From: Epsilonproteobacteria bacterium tcs-49
GTDB taxonomy: Bacteria > Campylobacterota > Campylobacteria > Campylobacterales > Sulfurovaceae
Direction of reading: 5' to 3'
DNA length: 64,000 nt
Assembly (NCBI GenBank): GCA_002049495.1
Contig: LLYS01000003.1
Location: forward strand, 62,001-126,000
The first letter of the stretch is position 1. Each line of letters opens with the position of its first letter. Below the pieces are notes generated by a model. It ran no database searches. It saw only the letters and a list, made by a program, of their open reading frames with translations, and had not been told where the DNA came from. Both the position numbers and the translations under genes were made by a program. This document shows, one piece after another, positions 8,983-16,944 of this stretch.

Positions 8983-9858
8983 CTACCAAGGCATCTGTCT
9001 GCCGGTTTTTTTGCGGCACTTGGCGGCAACCTCTTCATCTTCGGGCTTGCAGATCATCACGCCTTCATCGAGCATCTGCTCGAAATCATCATGATGCACC
9101 TGGTTGAGAAAATACAGATCATTATCGAAGCAGACATTTTTTACCTCTTCCCTGATAGCCATCATTTCGGCAGGATAGGGAGGGTCGTGTTGTACGGGAT
9201 ACCCCAGGGACATCCCCATATCTCCCGGTCCCCACTCGGCATAGGACAATCCGGGAACGGCGAGAATCTCTTTTAACTCCTGCAGGCATCTGGTATTTTC
9301 GATCTTGACTCCCATCATCAGCTCTCCCTCCGGGTTCAGAGGCCAAACATCGGCTTTGTACAGATACTTTTCCGGGTCGATGCCCCATACCGGTGCGGCG
9401 ATATCCTGCCCGCCGTGACCGCGTCTTCCCTGAGCCAATCCCTTTTCAAGGCCGAGCTTGACAAAGGAGTAACGGCACGCTTCTATAAACACTTTCACCG
9501 CTTCCGCAGACTCCGCGTGGCACAGAAGTATACCGTGTACTCCCTGGGCCAGTACCTGTTTGACCATCCACGCGTTTGCGAGCATAACATCCCTGTTTGT
9601 AGCGTCGGTAGGCAACTCGGCAAATACCGTCGGCGTTTTATGGCCGCTTTTTGTGGGGCCGCCGTCCACCAGCCCCTTCATGAACTCTCCCACTGCGGTC
9701 ATATTAAACGGAGCGTGTTCCAGATTCAAACGGATAATATCTGCCCACGTTTGAGCAAGTGCCCGCCCGTTTTCATACGTAAACTCACTGGTCGTAATGT
9801 AGTGTACCGGCTGGTTTTGCTCCAGCAGTTCGATCGTTTTATTTATTCTCGCCATCAT
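8983..9858 (-). CDS. HpcH/HpaI-family aldolase
   Basis: 291 residues of the class II pyruvate-type aldolase family. Metal ligands are predicted at E187 (GVKIEN) and D213 (GPGDMGMSLG), with the 26-residue spacing usual for HpcH/HpaI enzymes. GQDIAAPVWG near 150 is also typical of the longer members. Such enzymes join pyruvate to an aldehyde, or cleave the product, giving 2-keto-3-deoxy acids. With a CMP-acid synthetase directly upstream (20-base overlap), it may build or trim an ulosonic-acid-like sugar. It is not adjacent to any aromatic degradation genes. Confidence 0.82.
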   Translation of the reverse strand: MMARINKTIELLEQNQPVHYITTSEFTYENGRALAQTWADIIRLNLEHAPFNMTAVGEFMKGLVDGGPTKSGHKTPTVFAELPTDATNRDVMLANAWMVKQVLAQGVHGILLCHAESAEAVKVFIEACRYSFVKLGLEKGLAQGRRGHGGQDIAAPVWGIDPEKYLYKADVWPLNPEGELMMGVKIENTRCLQELKEILAVPGLSYAEWGPGDMGMSLGYPVQHDPPYPAEMMAIREEVKNVCFDNDLYFLNQVHHDDFEQMLDEGVMICKPEDEEVAAKCRKKTGRQMPW

Positions 9859-10543
9859 TTCCCTTTTTGTTTTCTAAAATTAGCTTTATTAACTCAAACT
9901 GATACGGATAATCGATCAGGATCGATCTCTCGGGAGGCATAGGATAGGGCACAGGCCGCTCTCCTATGAGGTTTTTTTGGGTTTTCAATCTGCCGTAACT
10001 GTTGAAAATAATCCCTTCGTTGTATTTGTATACCGTTTTGTGGTCCGTACTTCGCGTGGATTTTTTGTAATCATCGGGGAAAACGGCCGTTAACCTTCCA
10101 TCATCGTCACTGTATTGCGCAAGCTGGATCGGTGTCTCATAGGTCGTTACCGAAACGACCGGTATCTCCGCACCTTTTTGCAGGTAAAGCTCATATGCGC
10201 CACGTATATCCTCTACCTCGCGTAGCGGCGATGTCGCCAGCATAATCCCCACCGTCCACTCATCAGTGGCCCCCAGCGTTTCAAGCATCTGTTTGAGTAC
10301 GTCGATAATAAAAACCTTATCTCCCGACAGTTCATCGGGTCGCCGGTACCCTTTTGCTCCGTATTGCTCCGATACTCTCAATATCTCTTCATCTTCGGAG
10401 TTAACGTAAACGGCGTCAAACAGCTTGCTCTCCAAAGCTTTTTCTATGGAGTACGCGATCAGCGGTTTTCCCGCTATATCCATAATATTTTTTCGTTTTA
10501 CTCTTTTGGAACCGCCTCTTGCGGGAATTATACATATATTCAC
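9839..10543 (-). CDS. CMP-sugar-acid synthetase (acylneuraminate cytidylyltransferase family)
   Basis: 234 residues. IPARGGSKR near the N-terminus (6-14) is the CTP-binding signature shared by NeuA, KdsB and legionaminate synthetases. RPDELSGD and MLATSPLRE further on also fit. The start is a GTG at 10543, preceded by GGAGAG. It would activate a 2-keto-3-deoxy acid as its CMP derivative. It leads a minus-strand unit whose promoter overlaps that of the divergent AEC gene. The acid is unknown; the following aldolase and dehydrogenase suggest it is not ordinary neuraminic acid. Confidence 0.85.
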   Translation of the reverse strand: MNICIIPARGGSKRVKRKNIMDIAGKPLIAYSIEKALESKLFDAVYVNSEDEEILRVSEQYGAKGYRRPDELSGDKVFIIDVLKQMLETLGATDEWTVGIMLATSPLREVEDIRGAYELYLQKGAEIPVVSVTTYETPIQLAQYSDDDGRLTAVFPDDYKKSTRSTDHKTVYKYNEGIIFNSYGRLKTQKNLIGERPVPYPMPPERSILIDYPYQFELIKLILENKKGNDGENK

Positions 10544-10589
10544 TTTACCACTCTCCTCAAGGCAACATTAACTCAAATCATTGTAAACT

Positions 10590-10618
10590 TTGACACTCTT
10601 AATAGGTATAAATTATAG
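10590..10618 (+). promoter_or_regulatory. Sigma70-type promoter for AEC gene
   Basis: TTGACA at 10590-10595, a 17-base spacer, then TTATAG at 10613-10618, about 40 bases before the TTG start of the transporter. The full -35 consensus is unusually good for this lineage. Confidence 0.55.
10612..10617 (-). promoter_or_regulatory. Candidate -10 box for the CMP-synthetase unit
   Basis: Read on the minus strand this is TATAAT, about 70 bases before the GTG start at 10543. It overlaps the -10 region of the plus-strand promoter, so the two divergent promoters may compete. No clear -35 box is visible. Confidence 0.4.
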
Positions 10619-10657
10619 CGAAAGTACTATTAACACAACCGTAATTGCGGAGTTATT

Positions 10658-11569
10658 TTGGATTTATTTTTTAGCTTGTTTCCCATCGTTTTGATCATAT
10701 CAGCCGGCGTTTTGGCACGAAAGCTTCACATCTTGCGCAGTGAAGACGCACAGGTATTTTTCAAATTTATCATCAATTTCGCTTTCCCCTCGCTGATCTT
10801 TATCAAAGTACATCAACTCGATATCTCCTATAACGATCTTGGAGTTTTACTCGTGGGTTGGTGTGTCGTAACGGCGGCATTGGGCGCAGGCTACATGACC
10901 GGCAAAGCATTGGGCTTTTCAAAACAGACAAGCGCTTTGATCGCTTTCATGTCGGCCTTTGGCAACACGTCCATGCTGGGTTTTCCGATCGTTAACTCAC
11001 TGTATGGCTCCCGGGGACTCAGCTACGCTCTGCTGTTTGACCAGGTATCTTCCTTCCTGCCCTTGATCACACTGGGATCGGCGTGGCTTATATGGAGCAA
11101 TCGCGCAACTTCCGCCACGGGTTCACTGAAACGCTATATCGCTTTTGCTCCGCTAAGCGCTCTTCTTGCAGCCCTCCTTTTCAAGCCCCTGCCCCTTCCG
11201 GGGTTCTTGGGTGAAACCCTGGAGCTTTTGGGGTATACGATCCTCCCGCTTGGACTGTTTGGCATAGGATTGACACTTCAGCTTTACGACATGAGAACAT
11301 ACTGGCGCCCCGTGGGACTCATCCTGGTCTTAAAGATGGTAGCTATCCCCCTGATAGTAATCCTGTTGGTCACATGGTTTGTTCCGGTCGCGACTCTGTA
11401 TTGGAAGACGGCCGTTATGGAGATCGCCATGCCGCCTATGGTTTTAGCGGCGATCATGGCAAGCCATGCGGGATTGCACAGAAGCATCGCTCTTTCTGCA
11501 GCTTCAGCTGGCATCCTTTTGAGCTTTGTTACGATCCCTTTGATCTATACCTTGATGCAGTCGTTATAG
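10658..11569 (+). CDS. AEC-family (auxin efflux carrier) transporter
   Basis: 303-residue membrane protein with roughly ten hydrophobic segments and the AEC-family pattern: N-terminal FPIVLIISAGVLARK, NFAFPSLIF, FGNTSMLGFPIV and a C-terminal EIAMPPMVLAAIMA helix. Bacterial members export or import small organic acids such as malate and malonate. The start is TTG at 10658, with GCGGAG a few bases upstream. It is the only plus-strand gene in the glycan locus. Its end overlaps the convergent HAD phosphatase gene by 6 bases. The substrate is unknown. Confidence 0.85.
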   Translation: MDLFFSLFPIVLIISAGVLARKLHILRSEDAQVFFKFIINFAFPSLIFIKVHQLDISYNDLGVLLVGWCVVTAALGAGYMTGKALGFSKQTSALIAFMSAFGNTSMLGFPIVNSLYGSRGLSYALLFDQVSSFLPLITLGSAWLIWSNRATSATGSLKRYIAFAPLSALLAALLFKPLPLPGFLGETLELLGYTILPLGLFGIGLTLQLYDMRTYWRPVGLILVLKMVAIPLIVILLVTWFVPVATLYWKTAVMEIAMPPMVLAAIMASHAGLHRSIALSAASAGILLSFVTIPLIYTLMQSL

Positions 11570-12193
11570 CGATGACGGATCAAACCGCGCAAAATCGCGG
11601 ATATAGTGTTTTGCTTTTTCTTTGAGTCCTGGATTGTTGAACCCTATAAAATCTACCCCGTTGGCTTCGCTGGCTTCCCAGTCATTGATACTGTCTCCGA
11701 TAAGGCAGCACTCTTTGGCACTGTACCCATTATCGGTGATAATCTTTTTGACGATCTCGTATTTGGCGGTGGGAGACCCCTCAATGGATAAAAAATACCC
11801 GACTATACCAAGCTCGTTACACAGATAGTTCAACTCCTCATGCTCAGCCCCCGATGCAATATGCATTTTGTACCTATCCCTGTTGTTTTGGATAAATTGC
11901 AGCGTTTGGTCGATAAGGTATTTTCTTTTTGTCAACTCATTTTTCGTGATCCGGCCAAAAGCCTCCGCATACTCCTGTACTTCATCTTCCGTGATATTTT
12001 GTCCCAGAATCTCCCGGTAAAAATAGCGTATTTTGTGAAAGCGCGACAAACCTCCGTTGTGCTCATGGTATGCAAGCAGTTTTGCGACCTGTTCTTGCGG
12101 ATAACGCTCAAATATCTTTCCAAAACCGTAGGTTTTAACGGGCACGCTATCAAGTATCACCCCGTCAAAATCAAAGATAATAACCCTTTTCAC
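11564..12193 (-). CDS. HAD-superfamily phosphatase
   Basis: 209 residues. The nucleophile motif FDFDGVILDS at the N-terminus, a small helical cap, ASGAEHEE as motif II and LIGDSINDWEA as motif IV place it among beta-phosphoglucomutase/phosphatase-like HAD proteins. It is the last gene of the nonulosonate-type unit and overlaps the preceding LIC12162-family gene by 4 bases. A likely role is removing phosphate from a sugar-acid intermediate, such as the 9-phosphate step after a NeuB-type synthase, but this is inference. Confidence 0.85.
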   Translation of the reverse strand: MKRVIIFDFDGVILDSVPVKTYGFGKIFERYPQEQVAKLLAYHEHNGGLSRFHKIRYFYREILGQNITEDEVQEYAEAFGRITKNELTKRKYLIDQTLQFIQNNRDRYKMHIASGAEHEELNYLCNELGIVGYFLSIEGSPTAKYEIVKKIITDNGYSAKECCLIGDSINDWEASEANGVDFIGFNNPGLKEKAKHYIRDFARFDPSSL

Positions 12194-13923
12194 CCTTTAC
12201 CCCTCTTGTCTGCCGCCTTCTTAAAAGCCAAAACCCAGTCTCTGGCCCAGTTGTCCGAAGTCCTGGCGTAATGGCGGCAAAACTCCTCTCTGGCGTTTTG
12301 GACTTCCGAAGAATACCACCATCGGTCGATATCGTCGTAGACCGCATTGATATGTTCTGCCGCTTTCTTCTCATCATAATACAAAATGCCGGCATCTATT
12401 AATTTTTGTATAATCTCCGGCTTGCGAAATGAGTAATAGTTCGGATCGATAAAAATCACGGTGGGAAAGTTCATCGCAAGCGTTTCCAAGTATGTAGTAT
12501 GCATATGGTCGCAGACGACAAGCCGTGCTTGCTGCAACTCCCGATGAAATTTTTTTGAATTGTCGCTTACTTTCATCTCGGGGAAACCTTCGGTAACCCT
12601 TTTGGTGACTTCAAATCCGTTGTCCCCAGGTCTCCCCCGAAAAAGAAACCTTTCCACACGACCTGCACTTTGCAAAAAAGAGATCGCCTTGGGGATATAG
12701 GAAAGGGGGAAAGCCGAACTGTTATAAGAGTTTTGCAATCGCATCATATATCTTGGATTCTGCGTTTGCACATACAAGATACTGCCATCTTTATCAGGAG
12801 ATATTTTTTGACATATCTTTTCATGAGTCATGGGAATTGTCTTATTATCTTCTTTCCACCCCCATGTGAAAAACCTATCCACTATTCTTCTCTCATACAT
12901 CTCTGGAGAGTTTAAATAGGCTATACCATATCCTCCTCCGTGGTGAATTAAGACAAGCTTAATATTAGATATATACTCTGCTGTCCAAAATTTATAGACA
13001 TAATTACTATACAGAGCATTTGCAGTTGCATACAGCTTTGTTTTTGGGGGCTTTTTTTTGAGTACCAAACCTCTCATATCCTCATAGCCTTCCATAAAAA
13101 GCATAGGAAAGTTTTGAGGCAGTAGATGATAGAGCAAAGACATAAACTCATCATCTCCACTATATAGCTTTTCCATAGGCTTTCGTTTTGCCATATCTAC
13201 ACTCATCACTATATCATATCGATCATCAAACTCTTCAAAATCTACAGCTCCCCTACTCTCCCACAGTAGCTTCATATAGCTTCGCACACCACCACTAAAG
13301 TATGGAGATGTGATAGTCACCTGAGGTTTATTAAGCCCAAAAAACCTCAGAGCTTTTAAAAAAAGAGTTTTTTTTGCACTTTTAGCTTTGGCACTATATC
13401 TATCTAGCTGACCTATATCACACTCTCTACACTCAAATCTATAGCCCAAAAACTTAAGTATTTGAGAGTAGAGCTGCAGGTTGTACCCATCATCACATAC
13501 TTTTGATACAAAGTCACTATACTCTGTGGGTGTAGCATAGCTTTTTGGAGATAAAAGGATAGTTTCAAACTCTTGATACTCAGATATGAAAGCATTGAGA
13601 GTGTGATATCGATCATAAACTACTTGTATATAGGTATAAAGCCAATTGCCGATGATAATTTCCCAATATCTCTTCGACTTATCAATATTATGTATTTTAT
13701 TTAGAAACTCTGCCAATGAATCAAGAAGTTCATCATATATTTCCCAGCATTTTAAGGAAGCAATGTCTGCTGATGAAGCATCCCACAAAAAAGGAAAGGT
13801 TTCTGAGGGTGTAACGTCATGTCCGAGCTTGCACCACTCACCTAGGAAAAATAATTTTTTTTCTTTACCCAAAAAACTCTCAAGGGCAGTTGTTGCTAAA
13901 AAATACTTGTTAGTAGTACCCAT
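12190..13923 (-). CDS. LIC12162-family putative glycan transferase
   Basis: 577 residues. The start FLATTALESF followed by LFFLGEWC matches, from memory, the LIC12162 family (TIGR04331) of putative transferases found in O-antigen and surface glycan clusters. The second half has GT-B-like elements: FLFRGRPGDNGFEVTKR, DHMHTTYLETLAMNFPTV and a helical tail. It is probably a soluble or peripheral cytoplasmic transferase. The central part of the gene is AT-rich compared with its ends, suggesting mosaic ancestry. No biochemical function is established to my knowledge. Confidence 0.72.
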   Translation of the reverse strand: MGTTNKYFLATTALESFLGKEKKLFFLGEWCKLGHDVTPSETFPFLWDASSADIASLKCWEIYDELLDSLAEFLNKIHNIDKSKRYWEIIIGNWLYTYIQVVYDRYHTLNAFISEYQEFETILLSPKSYATPTEYSDFVSKVCDDGYNLQLYSQILKFLGYRFECRECDIGQLDRYSAKAKSAKKTLFLKALRFFGLNKPQVTITSPYFSGGVRSYMKLLWESRGAVDFEEFDDRYDIVMSVDMAKRKPMEKLYSGDDEFMSLLYHLLPQNFPMLFMEGYEDMRGLVLKKKPPKTKLYATANALYSNYVYKFWTAEYISNIKLVLIHHGGGYGIAYLNSPEMYERRIVDRFFTWGWKEDNKTIPMTHEKICQKISPDKDGSILYVQTQNPRYMMRLQNSYNSSAFPLSYIPKAISFLQSAGRVERFLFRGRPGDNGFEVTKRVTEGFPEMKVSDNSKKFHRELQQARLVVCDHMHTTYLETLAMNFPTVIFIDPNYYSFRKPEIIQKLIDAGILYYDEKKAAEHINAVYDDIDRWWYSSEVQNAREEFCRHYARTSDNWARDWVLAFKKAADKRGKG

Positions 13924-14734
13924 AACATTTTCCTTTGAGATGGGCGATAAGCTTTTGCCTTAAGTCATCTGCCATTAACGGTGCATCATCTACTACAATA
14001 TCCTTTAAATCAATGTTAGAATTAGGAAATTGATTTTTTAATAATCTCCAAATATTTTGTGCTCGAAGTTTGTTGATACCTTCATCTTTTGGAGAAGTGT
14101 TTAATCTATTGTTAAGCTTCATTTTTATCTCATTGATATTCAAATTTACCCCCAGAAAATTTGATAAATCAGTAAAATATTTATCTGGACAATTTACCAT
14201 ATCTTCATATTTTAAAATACAAATATTTTCTTTTCCAAACAGCTCTTGATATACTTCTATAATTTCATCATAATAATAATCTGGTAAATAAATCGGCTTT
14301 CTTTTATAAAAAACCATTGGTGTTCTATCGTAATCAATACATTTTTCTAAATTATGTATCAACTTATCACTCTGAACACTATATTTATAAAATGAAAGTA
14401 TTGCCTTAAGAGGATCTCTTAATGTAATTAATATTTTTGTATTTGGTTGTATTTTTTTGATTCTGATAGCTTGTTGATAAAGATTGCCTACAATAGAAAA
14501 AGCTTCAGATGAAATTAAGTTAATCTTATCTTTGGACATTAAAGAATTAACTTTATCTACTATTTCTTCGTTTATTTCATTAAAGACAAGATCATCACTA
14601 TAGTGCCATTGAATTAACCACTGTGGATAATCATCTTCTGTCTTAGCAATATAGTTTATATTTTTATCTGATTGAAAAATTTCCTCTTGTAAAAAACTTG
14701 TTCCTGTTTTTCCCTTACCAATATGAATAATCAA
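13910..14734 (-). CDS. Sulfotransferase-domain protein
   Basis: 274 residues, strongly AT-rich. IHIGKGKTGTSFLQ at the N-terminus is a PAPS 5'-phosphosulfate loop with K9, and LITLRDPLKAILSFYKYS with R106 and S114 is the 3'-phosphate motif. Both core motifs are better preserved than in the sulfotransferase at 1514-2320. It overlaps the LIC12162-family gene by 14 bases and follows the radical SAM gene directly. The likely reaction is O-sulfation of a glycan intermediate with PAPS. Confidence 0.78.
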   Translation of the reverse strand: MIIHIGKGKTGTSFLQEEIFQSDKNINYIAKTEDDYPQWLIQWHYSDDLVFNEINEEIVDKVNSLMSKDKINLISSEAFSIVGNLYQQAIRIKKIQPNTKILITLRDPLKAILSFYKYSVQSDKLIHNLEKCIDYDRTPMVFYKRKPIYLPDYYYDEIIEVYQELFGKENICILKYEDMVNCPDKYFTDLSNFLGVNLNINEIKMKLNNRLNTSPKDEGINKLRAQNIWRLLKNQFPNSNIDLKDIVVDDAPLMADDLRQKLIAHLKGKCYGYY

Positions 14735-14737
14735 CTA

Positions 14738-15817
14738 CTACTCTCCAGTATTTTGTTTTCTATTAATGTAGTTCTCAACTATAATATCCCTATCCCCAAC
14801 TTTTGCAGGTTCATCAGGTATCATTTTTCTTGGATAATAACACAATTTACAAACTTTCATCGTTTTAAAACCATCTTTTTGGTTGTGAATATCTCTAATT
14901 TTATTGAGCCTTTCCCCGTGCCATATATCATAAATGGTTTCTTCATATGCATCCCCGATAATCTCTTCACCATCTTCATCATTGCTGCACATCATAACTT
15001 GTCCATCACTGCCTACCACTACTCTTTGATACAGTTGAGGGCAAGCAAAGTTTTCTTCGTAAACTATATCACTGTCTTTTCGTAGATAGTCTATCAGCGG
15101 GTTATAAGATACAAGGTCTACTAGTGGCGCTATAGTTTCGTAGTACTTTGTAGGATTTGGTCTGATCGCTGGCCAAATACCTTGTACTTTAATGGTAGGC
15201 TTCACTAAGTTATTGTCATCTTTATACTTTTTTATCTTCTCTAGCCTTCTTATAGTATCTTCAAATTTCAGTGGTTTTCTTATTTTATCATACTCTTCAT
15301 CAACTCCATCTATAGATATTGTTATCCAATCAATCCCCGCATCAACACATTTCTTGAAAAAATCAAGCTCTAAATTACCACCATGGGTAAGAGTGGAAAC
15401 TTCTTTTAGTCCTTTGTCTTTTGCGTACTTAATACAGTCAATAAAATTTTTGTGAAGTGTTGCTTCCCCTCTGAGACTAAGCCTTAAAGCAAAAACTTTT
15501 CCTGATATTTCATCAACTATTTTTTTGAAAAGTTCAAAATCCATAAAGCCTTTTTTGACTTTATTTTTAAACTCATCTGTTATTGTATAACACATAGGAC
15601 ATTTTAGATTACAAGCTGAAGCTAGCTCTAGGTCAACTAAAAGAGGGTACTCTAAGACTTCTCTTTTTTTAGGCATCTCAACCCACTTTTGTCTATAGTC
15701 TTTGTACTCATCTTCCCAGCCTATAGCCATTTTTTTAGAAAACTCTTTGGTTCTTTCAACTGTATCAAGTTCAAAATGGCCTTTATTGACCGGTATATAT
15801 TTTTCTTCACTATCCAT
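14738..15817 (-). CDS. Radical SAM protein with SPASM-type C-terminus
   Basis: 359 residues. The radical SAM cluster is C69, C73 and C76 in ACNLKCPMC, with DWITISIDG as the following strand. The C-terminal third has ACPQLYQR, MMCSNDEDG and CKLC cysteines, as in SPASM domains holding extra iron-sulfur clusters. These enzymes modify peptides, sugars or lipids by radical chemistry. It lies between a sugar methyltransferase and a sulfotransferase, so a glycan modification such as deoxygenation, epimerisation or dehydrogenation is plausible. Confidence 0.85.
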   Translation of the reverse strand: MDSEEKYIPVNKGHFELDTVERTKEFSKKMAIGWEDEYKDYRQKWVEMPKKREVLEYPLLVDLELASACNLKCPMCYTITDEFKNKVKKGFMDFELFKKIVDEISGKVFALRLSLRGEATLHKNFIDCIKYAKDKGLKEVSTLTHGGNLELDFFKKCVDAGIDWITISIDGVDEEYDKIRKPLKFEDTIRRLEKIKKYKDDNNLVKPTIKVQGIWPAIRPNPTKYYETIAPLVDLVSYNPLIDYLRKDSDIVYEENFACPQLYQRVVVGSDGQVMMCSNDEDGEEIIGDAYEETIYDIWHGERLNKIRDIHNQKDGFKTMKVCKLCYYPRKMIPDEPAKVGDRDIIVENYINRKQNTGE

Positions 15818-15827
15818 TTATACTCCC

Positions 15828-16922
15828 TTAGCGTATTTCATCAAGCCTGAGGTACACATTATCAAATGCCCTTGCCAGCCTGTCGTATTTACAAATTTCA
15901 TATGCCAAAATCTTATTGTTATTATCCCACGGATATTCACAAAACCTATTGGGCGGTATATCGCTTTCCACTTTAAAGCAATTATTACAAGGAATCTTTT
16001 CCACCCTGTTAACTACAAAAAAGTGCCCGCCCTTTTTCAAAATGTCGTATGACATAGCAAAATATTTTGCTATCTGCTGCTGCGTCATCTCTTGAAACGA
16101 GTGTGTATTTACCACAAGGTCTACACTGTTTTTTTTCAATAATTTTATCTGTTCAGGCACCATAAAAATAAAATCGTAATCACCAATTTCAAAATCCATA
16201 CTTTTGACTTCATGCGGCATCAGTATCTTGGCATCAGGGAAGGTATTGGCGATAAAAGGTATCGCATGGGCCAAGGTTTCGGGTAGATCAATATCAATTA
16301 TTTGAGCACCTTGTATCTTTTTATGCAAAAGCGAAAACAAGTTACCGTTGCCACCACCTATCTCCACGATTCTTTGTTTATTTTTCAAATCCGTCAAATA
16401 CTGTAAAATATTATAATAATAGTATGATTTCACAACATGAAAATTTGGATCTTTCTTAAACTCCCTTTGATAATCCCGCTCCATTTCCGCATAGGATTTA
16501 AAAATGCCATCTTTGTCCTGCATGCGCAAAAAGTTAATCCTATACGTAGAAAGGTCCGGGTCGGACAGGGGATCATGATTCATAACCAGATCCAACGCTT
16601 TCTTGAAATCCATATTATTTTGTTTTTTCAACCCAAACTTGCGGGCAAGATACTTCTTCAATGCCGTGGGATCCTTCACTGCTCTGGCAATTCTACTTTT
16701 TATATAACCTAAAGGATCTTTCTTCAAAGAGATTTGAGAATGGTAAAATCCCGATTTGCCGTCAAGGATGATAGCATTACCGATTATGTCGATATTTACG
16801 GCTTCCGCATGAAACTTCCAGTAATCACTTTTCACCACTTCGGTATTCGAGACGCTAAACTCATCTGATGATAAAAAGCTTTTGTACCTTTCAATAAAAT
16901 CGCTATCTACATTATACGTCAT
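15828..16922 (-). CDS. Putative sugar O-methyltransferase
   Basis: 364 residues. The SAM-binding motif VEIGGGNGNLF is at about 186-196, followed by IIDIDLPET. The long helical N-terminus and the SFQEMTQQQIAKYF segment are typical of the putative sugar O-methyltransferases found in surface-glycan clusters. It probably methylates a hydroxyl of a lipid- or nucleotide-bound sugar in the cytoplasm. Genes on both sides are glycan-modifying enzymes. The acceptor is unknown. Confidence 0.78.
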   Translation of the reverse strand: MTYNVDSDFIERYKSFLSSDEFSVSNTEVVKSDYWKFHAEAVNIDIIGNAIILDGKSGFYHSQISLKKDPLGYIKSRIARAVKDPTALKKYLARKFGLKKQNNMDFKKALDLVMNHDPLSDPDLSTYRINFLRMQDKDGIFKSYAEMERDYQREFKKDPNFHVVKSYYYYNILQYLTDLKNKQRIVEIGGGNGNLFSLLHKKIQGAQIIDIDLPETLAHAIPFIANTFPDAKILMPHEVKSMDFEIGDYDFIFMVPEQIKLLKKNSVDLVVNTHSFQEMTQQQIAKYFAMSYDILKKGGHFFVVNRVEKIPCNNCFKVESDIPPNRFCEYPWDNNNKILAYEICKYDRLARAFDNVYLRLDEIR

Positions 16923-16944
16923 CCCGACTCCATCTGTTTTTTTA

